NCBI GenBank assembly: GCA_022844105.1
Contig: JALHMJ010000001.1
Location: forward strand, 447,264 to 511,263
Direction of reading: 5' to 3'
DNA length: 64,000 bases
From: Hyphomicrobium sp.
GTDB taxonomy: Bacteria > Pseudomonadota > Alphaproteobacteria > Rhizobiales > Hyphomicrobiaceae
The notes under the pieces were generated by a model, which was not told the DNA's origin, ran no database searches, and worked only from the letters and a program-made list of their open reading frames with translations. Position 1 is the first letter of the stretch, and every line of letters starts with the position of its first letter. Of the stretch, positions 27,284 through 37,217 are shown piece after piece. The translations under genes and the position numbers were made by a program.

Positions 27284-27924
27284 AGATCGCGCACGAACTG
27301 CGACAGGCCAAGAAGCCGATCTCTTTTCAACCGCTCGGCGGCAAGGATGGATTTCAGTCCCGCGACGCTCGTATCCAGGTCGGCATTGACGATGACATAA
27401 TCATATTCCGCCCAATGGCTGATCTCGGCGGCCGCTTCCGCCATGCGCTTGGCGACAACGTCGGGCGGATCTTGGGCGCGTCCCTTCAGCCGGGTTTCGA
27501 GCACCCGACCCGAGGGCGGCAGGATGAAGACGCGAACGAGATCACCGGCCATTTTCTCCGACAGCTGCTGGGCACCCTGCCAGTCGATATCGAACAGAAC
27601 GTCCTCACCGCGAGAAATCGCGGCTTCGACTGGAGCGCGTGGGGTGCCGTAGGAATTGCCGAAGACGGTCGCCCATTCCAGTAATTCGGCGTCAGCGCGC
27701 ATCGCCTTGAAGCGGGCTTCGTCGACGAAAATGTAATCGGCGCCATCAACCTCGCCGGGACGCGGCTTGCGCGTCGTCACCGAAATCGATAGCCGGATGC
27801 CGCCGTCGCCTTCGAGCAACGCCCGCGACAGCGTCGTCTTGCCGGCGCCCGAGGGTGACGACAGCACGAGGAGAACGCCACGGCGGGCGATGGGAGGATG
27901 GGGCGAAGTGGCGGCGCTATTCAA
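27256..27924 (-). CDS. gmk: Guanylate kinase
   Basis: Gmk phosphorylates GMP to GDP. The 222-residue protein has the P-loop [41 protein letters not shown] in the GMP-binding domain, and [10 protein letters not shown]. The only start before the P-loop in this frame is TTG at 27924, which lies inside yicC (eight-base overlap). Order yicC-gmk is conserved in alphaproteobacteria. Confidence 0.95.
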   Translation of the reverse strand: MNSAATSPHPPIARRGVLLVLSSPSGAGKTTLSRALLEGDGGIRLSISVTTRKPRPGEVDGADYIFVDEARFKAMRADAELLEWATVFGNSYGTPRAPVEAAISRGEDVLFDIDWQGAQQLSEKMAGDLVRVFILPPSGRVLETRLKGRAQDPPDVVAKRMAEAAAEISHWAEYDYVIVNADLDTSVAGLKSILAAERLKRDRLLGLSQFVRDLQSGLETGV

Positions 27925-28798
27925 TGTTCTGCACCTGCTCGCGGAGTTGATCGATGATCGTCTTCAAGGCGAGGCCGGAGCGCGAGACATCCATGTCGAT
28001 CGCCTTGGATGTCAGCGTGTTGGCCTCGCGGTTGAATTCCTGCGCCAAGAAGTCGAGCTTGCGGCCTGCGGGAGCGCTTTCGCTCAAGAGCCCGCGCGCC
28101 GAGGCGACATGAGCGGTGAGCCGCTGCAGTTCCTCTTCGACGTCGGATCGGGTGGCGAGCAAGATGGCTTCCTGATGCAGGCGCGCGGGATCGAGCGCCG
28201 GGCTTGCGGTGGTGAGCCTTGCTACCTGATCGGCGAGACGCGCGCCTATCGCATCCGGAGTGCGCGAGGGAGAGGCTTGCACAAGGCGCGTCAGCCGTTC
28301 AATTTCATCGATGTGATGGGAAAGGACGGCCGTCAACCGCCGGCCCTCATCGGCGCGGGCGGCCATCAAAGCGTCGAGCGCTGCATCGAACGACACCAGC
28401 ATCGCCGCCGCGACGTCGCTATCGAGCGCGCCGTCGGCCTCGGTCACTTCGAGCACGCCGCGAAGGGCCAGCAGACCGTCGGCACTGGGCGGTGGAGCGC
28501 CCGTCAAGCGGCGAACCTCCTCGACGGCGCGCAGCACTTGCGCCAGGGCATGTTCGTTGATGCGTACTTCGATGGCGGAGTTGTCGCGTTGTGCGCTCAG
28601 ATTGATCGTCAGACTGCCGCGAACGAAGCGCTTGGCAGCGGCTTCGCGGACCTTCGGTTCAAGCTGATCGTGGCCCTGGGGCAAGCGAACGCGCACATCA
28701 AGGCCGCGACCGTTGACGCTCTTGACCTCCCAATACCAGCGCACGCCGGCGTGTGAGCCGTCGGCACGGGCAAAGCCGGTCATGCTGTTGAGCGTCAT
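27917..28798 (-). CDS. yicC: YicC-family endoribonuclease
   Basis: YicC proteins are implicated in RNA turnover, and E. coli YicC has been described as an endoribonuclease. The 293-residue protein starts MTLNSMTGFARADG, the family hallmark, followed by WEVKSVNGRGLDVRVRLP. It ends with [26 protein letters not shown], close to the family's C-terminal KxxIDQLREQVQNVE signature. It overlaps gmk by eight bases and follows mltG on the same strand. Confidence 0.93.
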   Translation of the reverse strand: MTLNSMTGFARADGSHAGVRWYWEVKSVNGRGLDVRVRLPQGHDQLEPKVREAAAKRFVRGSLTINLSAQRDNSAIEVRINEHALAQVLRAVEEVRRLTGAPPPSADGLLALRGVLEVTEADGALDSDVAAAMLVSFDAALDALMAARADEGRRLTAVLSHHIDEIERLTRLVQASPSRTPDAIGARLADQVARLTTASPALDPARLHQEAILLATRSDVEEELQRLTAHVASARGLLSESAPAGRKLDFLAQEFNREANTLTSKAIDMDVSRSGLALKTIIDQLREQVQNIE

Positions 28799-28912
28799 GG
28801 GTGCCTGAACACTGGTGGACGAGCCGGGACCTGCCGGACGGCAGCGGCTTGAGCTTTACCTGCACCGATCCGATCCGCCAAGGGCGGCTCGGCGGTCGCG
28901 CGCCTGGCGACT

Positions 28913-30244
28913 TTAATTCACCGGCGGCTTTGGCTTGCGGACGGGCAGCGGAATGGTGCTGGTTTTGGCTGCCGGAGCGGCCGCGACGGCGGGAGCGGCC
29001 GCTGCGGTCGGGGTTGCCGCCGTGGCGGGTGTGGGATCGGCTGCTTCTGTAGAGTCCGTGTCCACGACACCGGGGCCCGCTGTCTTGTCCTTGCCGTCCT
29101 CCGCCGATTGGGCCTTTTCGATCTTGCGCCAGTTCTGTACGGCGGCATTGTGCGCAGACAGCGTTTCGGAGAACGTGTGCCCGCCCGTGCCGTCGGCGAC
29201 GAAGTAGAGGTCGTTGGTCGCGGCGGGATTGAGCGTTGCCTCGATTGTCGCGCGACCTGGGTTGCAGATCGGCGTCGGAGGAAGGCCATTGATCCTGTAG
29301 GTGTTGTGGTCGGTCTTGGTATCGATGTCCGCACGGGTAATGGGACGTCCAAGGGGGCCGCGTCCGCCGACGATCCCGTAAATGATGGTGGGATCGGACT
29401 GCAGGCGCATCTTCTTTTTCAGGCGATTGCTGAAGACGGCCGCAACCCGGCGCCGCTCGTCATCCTTGCCGGTTTCCTTCTCGATGATCGATGCGAGAAT
29501 CAGGGCCTCGCGCGGTGTCGACACGGGAATGTCTGGCGCCCTCTTCTCCCAGGCGGCGGCTAGAAAATCGGCGCTTTCCTGCTGCATACGATCGAGCAGT
29601 TCCTGGCGCGACATGCCTTTCGAGATCCGGTAGGTGTCGGGGAGCAACGAACCCTCGGGCGGGATCTGTGTGATCTCTCCCGAGAGGGTTGGCTCGGCGT
29701 TGAGCCGTTCGACAATCTGCTGGCTCGTCAGCCCCTCGGGTAGCGTCACCTTGTAGAGGATCGATTTGCCCTCGCCCAACAGCTCCAGAACGTCGCGCAT
29801 ACTGGCCGTGGCCTTGACCTCGTATTCACCGGCCTTCATTTCGATCGGCTTGCCGCCGCTCATGACGTTGTGCAGGAGATGATTGGCGACGAACGCCCAG
29901 CGGCTGGAAATGATGCCGTCGCGTTCCAGTTGTTCGGCGATTTCGATGCGGCCGGCACCCTTTTCGATGACGACGGTGCGCGCGTCCGTCAGCGGCCCGG
30001 GCCGTTCGTAGAAGTGACCCAGCAGCAGCGCCAGCCCACCGATTACGATGAGAGCAAAAACGGAAATCGTGATGATCGCACTGCCAATCCGCGCGATGGC
30101 CGACAACACGCGGGAGGGCTGGCGGATCTTTCCGCCGCGGGGCCGCTGCGGGGCGCGTGTGGGCTCCAAAGCCTCGGCCGGGCTACGTGGACGCATACTT
30201 GCGTGGGGCGACATCGTCTGGGGACCATCACGGCGCTGGATCAT
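28913..30244 (-). CDS. mltG: Endolytic murein transglycosylase MltG
   Basis: MltG cleaves nascent glycan strands and terminates peptidoglycan polymerisation at the inner membrane. ATG 30244, with GAGGAG five bases upstream, gives 443 residues; the track start at 30307 is too early. A cytosolic Arg/Pro-rich N-terminus precedes one membrane helix (IGSAIITISVFALIVIGGLALLLG). A LysM-like subdomain follows, then the YceG catalytic domain with the catalytic Glu in LASIIEKETGKDDERRRVA and the LQSDPTIIYGI motif. The C-terminal Ala/Pro/Thr-rich tail of about 85 residues is low-complexity and probably not conserved. fabF precedes it, the usual alphaproteobacterial order. Confidence 0.93.
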   Translation of the reverse strand: MIQRRDGPQTMSPHASMRPRSPAEALEPTRAPQRPRGGKIRQPSRVLSAIARIGSAIITISVFALIVIGGLALLLGHFYERPGPLTDARTVVIEKGAGRIEIAEQLERDGIISSRWAFVANHLLHNVMSGGKPIEMKAGEYEVKATASMRDVLELLGEGKSILYKVTLPEGLTSQQIVERLNAEPTLSGEITQIPPEGSLLPDTYRISKGMSRQELLDRMQQESADFLAAAWEKRAPDIPVSTPREALILASIIEKETGKDDERRRVAAVFSNRLKKKMRLQSDPTIIYGIVGGRGPLGRPITRADIDTKTDHNTYRINGLPPTPICNPGRATIEATLNPAATNDLYFVADGTGGHTFSETLSAHNAAVQNWRKIEKAQSAEDGKDKTAGPGVVDTDSTEAADPTPATAATPTAAAAPAVAAAPAAKTSTIPLPVRKPKPPVN

Positions 30245-30377
30245 CGCGGCTCCTCGAACGGCGCGGTGTTCGAGACGGCAGCGGTTCCTCCGCCGTCCCC
30301 ATTCCACTCAGCTGTTTCACTAAGCCCGGCATGCTGGGCAAATTAAGGCGCGGGCTGGGCGTGGCCCACAAGCCGGT

Positions 30378-31646
30378 TTATGTCACGCGGCGCAGGATGA
30401 GCGAGGCATTGGTGCCGCCGAAGCCGAAGGAATTGGTCAGCACCGTATCGATCTGCTGTTTCTTCGCGATGTGCGGGACAAGGTCGATCGCTGTTTGGAC
30501 CGAGGGGTTATCGAGATTCAGGGTCGGAGGCGCGATTTGATCGCGCATCGCCAGGAGCGAGAAAACCGCTTCGACAGCCCCGGCTGCACCCAAGAGGTGC
30601 CCGATCGCGGATTTGGTCGACGACATGGATAGTTTTGCAGCCGTGTTGCCGAACAAGCGTTCCACCGCGCTCAATTCGATTTCGTCTCCCATCGGCGTCG
30701 AGGTGCCATGTGCATTGATGTAGTCGATATCGGACGCGTCGATCTTGGCGCTCTTCAATGCCGCGCGCATGCACCGGAAGGCCCCGTCGCCCGATTCCGA
30801 CGGCGCGGTGATGTGGTAGGCATCGCCTGACATGCCGTAACCGATGATTTCGCCGTAGATCTTGGCACCGCGAGCTTGCGCGTGTTCCAGACTTTCGAGC
30901 ACGACGACACCGGCGCCCTCGCCCATCACGAACCCGTCACGGTCGCGGTCGTAGGGGCGCGAGGCCTTTTTCGGGTTGTCGTTGAAGCCGGTCGACAGCG
31001 CCCGGCAGGCAATGAATCCGGCCATGCCGATGCGGCAGATGGGACTTTCAGTACCGCCGGCAACCATGACTTCGGCGTCTCCGAGCGCAACGAGGCGGGC
31101 CGCGTCGCCGATCGCGTGTGTGCCGGTGGCGCAGGCTGTGACCACGGCATGATTGGGGCCCTTGAGGCCATGCCGAATCGACACATATCCGCCGGCGAGA
31201 TTGATCAGACGGCCGGGGATAAAGAATGGCGAAACGCGGCGCGGCCCCTTTTCCTTGAGCAGGAGCGAAGTGTCGGCAATGCCTGAGAGGCCGCCGATGC
31301 CGGCGCCGATGAGCACACCGGTCGATTCCTGTTTTTCGATGGTGTCGGCGGTAAAGCCGGAATCCTTGATCGCCTGGTCTGCGGCGGCCATCGCAAAGAT
31401 GATGAAGTCGTCGACCTTGCGCTGCTCTTTGGGTTCCATCCAGTCATCGGCATTGAACTTGCCGTCGGCGGTCGATCCTCGCGGGACGAAATTGGCTATC
31501 TGGCAGGACAGGTCGGACGCCTCGAATTCGTCACCGATGCGACGCGCGCCGTTCTCGCCTGCGAGCAAGTTCTTCCATGCTGCTTCAACACCAACACCAA
31601 CGGGTGTTACCAGCCCCAAGCCCGTCACGACGACACGACGCAGCAT
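30378..31646 (-). CDS. fabF: 3-oxoacyl-ACP synthase II (KASII)
   Basis: FabF elongates acyl-ACP by Claisen condensation in type II fatty acid synthesis. The 422-residue protein has the active-site Cys in VTACATGTHAIGDA and the two catalytic His in INAHGTSTPMGD and KSAIGHLLGAAGAVEA, and starts MLRRVVVTGLGLVTPVG. It follows acpP at about 190 bases, on the same strand. All catalytic residues are present. Confidence 0.97.
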   Translation of the reverse strand: MLRRVVVTGLGLVTPVGVGVEAAWKNLLAGENGARRIGDEFEASDLSCQIANFVPRGSTADGKFNADDWMEPKEQRKVDDFIIFAMAAADQAIKDSGFTADTIEKQESTGVLIGAGIGGLSGIADTSLLLKEKGPRRVSPFFIPGRLINLAGGYVSIRHGLKGPNHAVVTACATGTHAIGDAARLVALGDAEVMVAGGTESPICRIGMAGFIACRALSTGFNDNPKKASRPYDRDRDGFVMGEGAGVVVLESLEHAQARGAKIYGEIIGYGMSGDAYHITAPSESGDGAFRCMRAALKSAKIDASDIDYINAHGTSTPMGDEIELSAVERLFGNTAAKLSMSSTKSAIGHLLGAAGAVEAVFSLLAMRDQIAPPTLNLDNPSVQTAIDLVPHIAKKQQIDTVLTNSFGFGGTNASLILRRVT

Positions 31647-31838
31647 CCCCTCACCTTCCCTTGCTCGCGCGGCGGTGACCCTTTGGTCGTTTACGCCGCT
31701 GCTGGTTTTTGCGGTCCGGCCGGTACTTTTTAGGACCAGATGGACGAACGGCGTCCGGGACCGAAAGAGCCCGAACGCCGCACAATCTCTGAAGACCGGA
31801 TGGATGCCTCAAGGGCAGTCCCGGCCCGTCCGGCGCCC

Positions 31839-32081
31839 TTAGGCGGCGGTGGCATTCTTCTCGAGGAACCGCACGGCATCGCCGACGGTCAGGATGTGCT
31901 CTGCGGCGTCATCCGGAATTTCACAGCCAAACTCTTCCTCAAAGGCCATGACAAGTTCGACCGTGTCCAAGCTGTCGGCGCCGAGGTCGTCGATAAAGCT
32001 GGCGTTCTCCGTCACCTTCTCGCTCTCGACGCCCAGATGCTCAACAACGATCTTCTTCACGCGCTCTGCGACATCGCTCAT
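31839..32081 (-). CDS. acpP: Acyl carrier protein
   Basis: The 80-residue acidic protein carries growing acyl chains on a phosphopantetheine arm attached to Ser37 in the [18 protein letters not shown] motif. The start [19 protein letters not shown] is typical. It lies between fabG and fabF, as usual, with generous spacing on both sides that allows its own promoter. Confidence 0.98.
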   Translation of the reverse strand: MSDVAERVKKIVVEHLGVESEKVTENASFIDDLGADSLDTVELVMAFEEEFGCEIPDDAAEHILTVGDAVRFLEKNATAA

Positions 32082-32410
32082 CGTCTTCCTCGCGTCCCTG
32101 TATCAACGTTGAATTGTTTGTCTTCGGTAGTTATCCGGCACGCGACCGTCGCCGGCCGTCACCTCGAACGAACGGACGGGCACTTTGCCATCCCCTCTGT
32201 CCGGCTAATCTGAGTCCTCGCGTCACCCCAGCGCCATCGCCACGATCGTTAGGACTTTTCCCCAGCTTCCGCAGCAAAAAACAACGCTCGGTAACACAGT
32301 TCCTTACCGTTTGGCCACCTTCGCGGAGTTTTGCCGCAGCCGGTCGATCATGTCAGCGAAAATCCCACCGTGCCAAGCCATTGACCGGCGACTTGAGGCC
32401 CGTCAACGTT
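32082..32410 (-). promoter_or_regulatory. fabG-acpP intergenic region
   Basis: This 329-base gap, on the fab strand, separates fabG from acpP. The only ORF crossing it belongs to a shadow of fabG. It probably carries a strong acpP promoter and leader; I cannot identify specific boxes by eye. Confidence 0.45.
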
Positions 32411-33157
32411 CTACACCATCGCCATGCCGCCGTTGATATGCAGGGTCTGGCCGGTCACGTAACCCCCCTCGTTGGAGGCCAGATAGACGGCGCCAGCCGC
32501 GATATCTCCAACCGAGCCAAAACGCTGGGCCGGGATCATTTTGGCGATTTCTTCCTGCTGCTTACCGTTCAGGGCTTCCGTCATGGCGGTTTTTATGAAG
32601 CCCGGGGCGATGCAGTTAGCCGTGATGCCGCGGTTTGCGACTTCGCGGGCAAGGCTCTTCGTCATGCCGATCATGCCCGCCTTGGAGGCTGCATAGTTGC
32701 CCTGTCCGGGATTGCCGAAAACGCCAGAAACGGACGAAATGTTGATGATGCGGCCATATCCGGTCTTGTTGCGCAGCATGGCGCGCACGGCGGCGCGACA
32801 GAGCATGAATGTCGACGTGAGATTGACCGCGATGACGTCGTCCCACTGCTCATCTTTCATGACCATGAACAGATTGTCTTTGGTCAGGCCGGCATTGTTG
32901 ACGAGAATATCGAGGCGGCCGCCCAGCGCTTTCACAGCCTCATCAATGAGCTTTTGGACTTGAGCCCGGTCGGCCAGATCGCACGGCACGACGACGATGC
33001 GGTCGCCGAGTTCGGATTGCAAAGCTTCGAGCTTATCGACCTGCCGCCCGGAGATCGCAACGGTAGCGCCGGCGGCATGATAAGCGCGGGCGATTTCGGC
33101 ACCAATGCCGCCTGTGGCTCCGGTCACGAGCGCGGTCTTGCCGGTCAGATCGAACAT
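32411..33157 (-). CDS. fabG: 3-oxoacyl-ACP reductase
   Basis: FabG reduces 3-ketoacyl-ACP with NADPH. The 248-residue short-chain dehydrogenase has the cofactor motif TGATGGIGAEIAR, NNAG (VNNAGLTKDN), and the catalytic Ser-Tyr-Lys triad in ISSVSGVFGNPGQGNYAASKAG. It ends with HINGGMAMV. It is co-directional with fabD upstream and acpP downstream. Confidence 0.96.
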   Translation of the reverse strand: MFDLTGKTALVTGATGGIGAEIARAYHAAGATVAISGRQVDKLEALQSELGDRIVVVPCDLADRAQVQKLIDEAVKALGGRLDILVNNAGLTKDNLFMVMKDEQWDDVIAVNLTSTFMLCRAAVRAMLRNKTGYGRIINISSVSGVFGNPGQGNYAASKAGMIGMTKSLAREVANRGITANCIAPGFIKTAMTEALNGKQQEEIAKMIPAQRFGSVGDIAAGAVYLASNEGGYVTGQTLHINGGMAMV

Positions 33158-33299
33158 GAAGCGACGTCCTCAATTTTTGTGGGGATTGGCCCGGCTTTCA
33201 AGTCGGGCGATCTGCTGGGCCAAACTCTTGTAACTGGCCCCGCGTCTCGTCAAGGGCCCGCCGTCGGCTGCGGCGATGCAGAGGGTTAACGGCCGGCGC

Positions 33300-34244
33300 T
33301 CACATCGGGGCCGCGAACATGGCTTCGATGTCGGTGGGGGTGCCAATGGGTGTCGCTTTGACAGACTTGTCGATACGGCCGACCAGACCGGACAGAACGC
33401 GCCCAGCGCCGATCTCGTAGACCTCGGTGATCCCGTTCGCGGCTAGATATTGCACGCATTCGCGCCAGCGGACCGTGCCGGTGACCTGTTCAACGAGACA
33501 CTTTCGGATCTCGTCGGGGTCCGAAACGGGACTGGCCAGAACGTTGGCGACGACGGGCACAACCGGCGCATTGACCTGCACCTTGGATAGCGCATCGGCC
33601 ATTGCGTCGGCGGCCGGCTGCATGAGTGTGCAATGGAAAGGTGCGGAGACCGGCAGCAGAATTGCGCGGCGAAGACCGAACGCCTTGCCGGCCTCGGGCA
33701 CACGGTCGATGGCAGACTTATGGCCGGAGAGCACGACCTGTGTCGGCTCATTGTCGTTGGCAACCTGACAGACATCGCCTTGCGCGGCAGCCTCGGCCAC
33801 CTTTTGCGCCACGTCGAGGCCGACGCCGAGAAGAGCGGTCATGGCGCCCTGTCCAACCGGAACGGCCTTTTGCATCGCCTCTCCGCGTAGCTTCAAGAGG
33901 CGCGCGGTGTCGGCGAGGGAGAATGCGCCAGCGGCGGCCAATGCCGAGTATTCGCCAAGCGAGTGACCGGCAACAAACCGCACCTTGTCTTTGAGAGAGA
34001 ACCCCTTCTCGCGTTCGAGCACACGCATGACCGCAATCGATACGGCCATCAGGGCCGGCTGGGCGTTTTGCGTCAGCGTGAGCGTGTCCTTCGGGCCGTC
34101 CCACATGATCGCCGACAGCTTTTGGCCGAGCGCGTCGTCGACTTCGGCGAAAACATCGGCGGCGACTTTGTAGGTCTCAGCCAATTCGCGGCCCATGCCG
34201 ACGTCCTGACTTCCCTGTCCGGGAAACACGAATGCGATGGCCAT
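33300..34244 (-). CDS. fabD: Malonyl-CoA:ACP transacylase
   Basis: FabD loads malonyl groups onto ACP. ATG 34244 begins MAIAFVFPGQGSQDVGMG, the family N-terminus, giving 314 residues; the track start at 34322 is too early. The nucleophile serine lies in VAGHSLGEYSALAAAG, with the conserved Arg and His further on (a VSAPFHCTLMQPAA block). It leads the fabD-fabG-acpP-fabF-mltG-yicC-gmk cluster. Confidence 0.96.
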   Translation of the reverse strand: MAIAFVFPGQGSQDVGMGRELAETYKVAADVFAEVDDALGQKLSAIMWDGPKDTLTLTQNAQPALMAVSIAVMRVLEREKGFSLKDKVRFVAGHSLGEYSALAAAGAFSLADTARLLKLRGEAMQKAVPVGQGAMTALLGVGLDVAQKVAEAAAQGDVCQVANDNEPTQVVLSGHKSAIDRVPEAGKAFGLRRAILLPVSAPFHCTLMQPAADAMADALSKVQVNAPVVPVVANVLASPVSDPDEIRKCLVEQVTGTVRWRECVQYLAANGITEVYEIGAGRVLSGLVGRIDKSVKATPIGTPTDIEAMFAAPM

Positions 34245-34346
34245 TCTCGCGCCTTTCGTTCTGGAGGCGCGGATGTCCCAACACCTGGCGCGGCAATGCC
34301 TCAAGCCGGCGCGTCCCGTCAAGGCGGAAGCGTTGCGACTGACGCG

Positions 34347-35318
34347 TCAGTGGGCTGCCTTGGCCCCAAACATCGGCTTCACCAGACCGACAATGACCGC
34401 CGTGATGGCGCCAGCGACAACGCCGACGACGGCGGCAGCGAGTGTCCCCGTCAGCCAGGCAAAAAAGCCCGAGGCGACGGGCATTGCCGAGCGGACTGCT
34501 TCCGACGCGTCATGGATGACGTGTTCGGGCGCGGCAAAGCCGTAGATGGCGAGACTGTGGATCAGAATGCCACCGCCGACCCAGAGCATGGCGATCATTC
34601 CGACCACACTCAAGATCTGCAGAAACGGCGGCATGCCCTTGACCAGCGAGCGGCCGAGAGGGGCGGACAGTGGTCCACCACGCTTGGCCAGCCAGACGCC
34701 GACGTCGTCAGCCTTCACGATCAGCGCGACGGCGCCATAAACGATAAGTGTCATCATCAGTCCGACAACGGCCAGCACGGTGCCTTGGGTGATCAGGGCT
34801 GGCTGCGGACCGTCGGGTGGCGTGATCGTGTTCAACGCAATGGCCATGATCTCGGCCGATAAAATGAAATCCGTGCGGATGGCGCCTGCCACGCGTTCGT
34901 TTTCGAGGCTCGCTGCCTCTGGCGTTCCTTCCTGCACATCGGCAACGGTCTTTTCGACGGCGGATGGAACAATGATGTGGTGCAGCTTTTCGTAGCCTTC
35001 GAAGGCCAGATAGAGCCCTCCGACCATCAGGATCGGTGTGATCGCCCAGGGCGCAAACGTCGCCAGGATCAAAGCCGCCGGCAATAGAATGAGCAGCTTG
35101 TTTTTCAAAGACCCAAGCGCGATGCGGCCGATGATCGGCAATTCGCGCTGGGCGGCGAGGCCGGTTACATAGCGCGGCGTCACCGCGGCGTCGTCGATGA
35201 CGATGCCGGCCGCTTTCGCCCCAGCTTTTCCGGCCTGCGCTGCGGCGTCGTCCAGCGTCGTCGCGGCAATTTTGGCGAGCGCGACGACGTCGTCGAGAAG
35301 TGCGAGTAGTCCGCTCAT
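34347..35318 (-). CDS. DUF808 inner-membrane protein (YedI-like)
   Basis: The 323-residue protein starts MSGLLALLDDVVALAKIAATTLDDAAAQAGKAGAKAAGIVIDDAAVTPRYV, diagnostic of DUF808, whose E. coli member is YedI. Several hydrophobic helices follow (LLILLPAALILATFAPWAITPILMVGG and others), with the motif LYLAFEGYEKLHH. Function is unknown. It sits between fabD and ubiG with no evident functional link. Confidence 0.88.
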   Translation of the reverse strand: MSGLLALLDDVVALAKIAATTLDDAAAQAGKAGAKAAGIVIDDAAVTPRYVTGLAAQRELPIIGRIALGSLKNKLLILLPAALILATFAPWAITPILMVGGLYLAFEGYEKLHHIIVPSAVEKTVADVQEGTPEAASLENERVAGAIRTDFILSAEIMAIALNTITPPDGPQPALITQGTVLAVVGLMMTLIVYGAVALIVKADDVGVWLAKRGGPLSAPLGRSLVKGMPPFLQILSVVGMIAMLWVGGGILIHSLAIYGFAAPEHVIHDASEAVRSAMPVASGFFAWLTGTLAAAVVGVVAGAITAVIVGLVKPMFGAKAAH

Positions 35319-35437
35319 GCCATGTTTCCCGTTGCCGCCGAACCAAACTGCTGCCGTTTTGACCCGATCCGATCAGGCACCGCAAGCGTGTTGCCGCTCA
35401 CGGTGACAAACGGCCTAGCTGGTTGGGGTTGCATCGG

Positions 35438-36208
35438 TCATTCCGTCGCAGGGCGACGGCGATGGACGTGCAGATAGTTGACGCTGGTGTCGGATCCGAC
35501 ACTCCAGCGGAAGCCGAAGGGATTGAGCGAAACGCCTTTTAGGTCGATCTCATCGAAGTCGATCGGCGCGAGGTGGCGGACGACTTCAGCGGGGGTGACG
35601 AACTTTGTCCACGCATGCGTGCCACGCGGCAGCCAGCCCAGCACATATTCCGCGCCGATGATGGCTTTGATGTAGGATTGGGGCGTGCGGTTCAGCGTAC
35701 CGATGACCAGGACGCCGCCGGGCTTCACGAGACGGCCGACAGCGGTGAAGAATGCGGAAACGTCGGAAACGTGTTCGACGACCTCCAGCGAAAGAACAAT
35801 GTCGAATGTGCTTTCGTCGGAGTGCAGATCTTCCGGCAGGGCATGGCGATAATCAATGTCCAGACCGGACTGCTCTGCGTGCAGACGGGCGACACTCACG
35901 TTGCGTTCGGAGGCGTCGATGCCGATGACCTCGGCTCCCAGGCGCGCCATCGGTTCGGCAACGAGACCGGCACCGCAGCCGGCGTCCAGGAGTCGCAAGC
36001 CCGCCAATGGCGCATCGCTCGTGCGACGGCGGCCATGCAAGGCTGGTAACTGCTCCGACAGGTACGATAGTCGGGCTGCATTGAACTCATGCACCACCTT
36101 GAAGGCGCCAGATGGTTTCCACCACTCCTCCGCCAGCGCGTTGAACCGCGCCACTTCGGCCGCGTCGGCCGTGGGTCTCAGGGACTTGCGTTGGTCTTTG
36201 CGTAGCAT
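35438..36208 (-). CDS. ubiG: Ubiquinone biosynthesis O-methyltransferase UbiG
   Basis: UbiG catalyses both O-methylations of ubiquinone synthesis with SAM. The 256-residue protein has the N-terminal EVARFNALAEEWWKPSGAFKVVHEFNAARL, the SAM site LLDAGCGAGLVAEPMARLGAEVIGIDASERN and the C-terminal GVSLNPFGFRWSVGSDTSVNYL. It is divergent from the unknown gene to its right. Confidence 0.95.
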   Translation of the reverse strand: MLRKDQRKSLRPTADAAEVARFNALAEEWWKPSGAFKVVHEFNAARLSYLSEQLPALHGRRRTSDAPLAGLRLLDAGCGAGLVAEPMARLGAEVIGIDASERNVSVARLHAEQSGLDIDYRHALPEDLHSDESTFDIVLSLEVVEHVSDVSAFFTAVGRLVKPGGVLVIGTLNRTPQSYIKAIIGAEYVLGWLPRGTHAWTKFVTPAEVVRHLAPIDFDEIDLKGVSLNPFGFRWSVGSDTSVNYLHVHRRRPATE

Positions 36209-36360
36209 TCCGCATCCTTCGTCACAGCGTCTTCGTTTGGTAACGCTCTTGACGTGTCGGCAGACCTGGATCGATTGATATAGCCGCAGACATCATTCCT
36301 AAAGTCGCCGGAAACTATAACTATGAGCAATACTTTCTCTGCACAGCGGGACCTGAAAGA

Positions 36361-37206
36361 TTGCGCGTCCCGCGAAGCATGCTCACGGTTAAACAATCGA
36401 GGACTGGTGTGGAATTGCCGGAGTGGTTATCGGCGCGGGAACGCGGGGCGTTGGCAATCATCCGCGGGGGGCAGCCGCATGGCGTGCTGCAAGCGCTGAT
36501 CGAGGCCCTTGATGCCCGCACCATCATCCTCGCTGACCGTCCGCTCGCGGGCAAGTTAACGCCAGAGCTTGCATTGAAACAGGCTCCGCGCGTTGAGTTG
36601 CGCCTATCCAGAGGCTTTTTGCGCGATCTTGAGCAGGAGCGGCGGCAAAGCTCGGGTCATACCTTCATCATTCCCGCGCAAACTCTGGAAAGCGACGCGC
36701 GCGGCGAGATGCGGCGCGCCCACGACCAGCTCGTTGTGCTGGCCGGATACCCGGCCCGACCTGAATTGGTGTCGCTTCTCGTGGCGCATCAGTTCGCTGT
36801 TGCAATCCGTCGTCTGCAGGACCGCCAGGCCTGTCCCATCGTCGTCCATGATCGATTGGGGTGGCTGCCCGCGACTGTTTTGGACGAGCCGCAAACGTTC
36901 TACGCCAGCGAACGCGAAGGCGAGGACACAGCTGCGGAACTGCCGTCGGACATCGTGGCATCGTTTCGACCGCCGACGGTCAACGAACTCGCCATGCAAT
37001 CGGAATATATCGTGCGAACGGCAATGCCGGTTCTTATCGACATGCATCGTTGGCTGGCAGGGCCAGCATGTGCAGGACTGCTCGGCTACTGGCGGGAGCA
37101 GCTCGCCAATGCCCCGGACATTGCCGGTCACGAACTTTTTGTTGGTTTCGCTCAAGACAAACTGAAAGAGCTTGTGCTTGAACTCTCGCAGGTCGCACGC
37201 ACTTAA
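36361..37206 (+). CDS. Unrecognised soluble protein
   Basis: I do not recognise this 281-residue protein. It has no signal peptide or membrane helix, is rich in Arg, Leu and Glu, and has a mostly alpha-helical look. The frame is long, and its codon use resembles neighbours. TTG 36361 or ATG 36379 could be the start; neither has a clear ribosome site. It is divergent from ubiG and convergent with the BLUF gene. Confidence 0.6.
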   Translation: MRVPRSMLTVKQSRTGVELPEWLSARERGALAIIRGGQPHGVLQALIEALDARTIILADRPLAGKLTPELALKQAPRVELRLSRGFLRDLEQERRQSSGHTFIIPAQTLESDARGEMRRAHDQLVVLAGYPARPELVSLLVAHQFAVAIRRLQDRQACPIVVHDRLGWLPATVLDEPQTFYASEREGEDTAAELPSDIVASFRPPTVNELAMQSEYIVRTAMPVLIDMHRWLAGPACAGLLGYWREQLANAPDIAGHELFVGFAQDKLKELVLELSQVART

Positions 37207-37217
37207 TCTGCGGCTGC

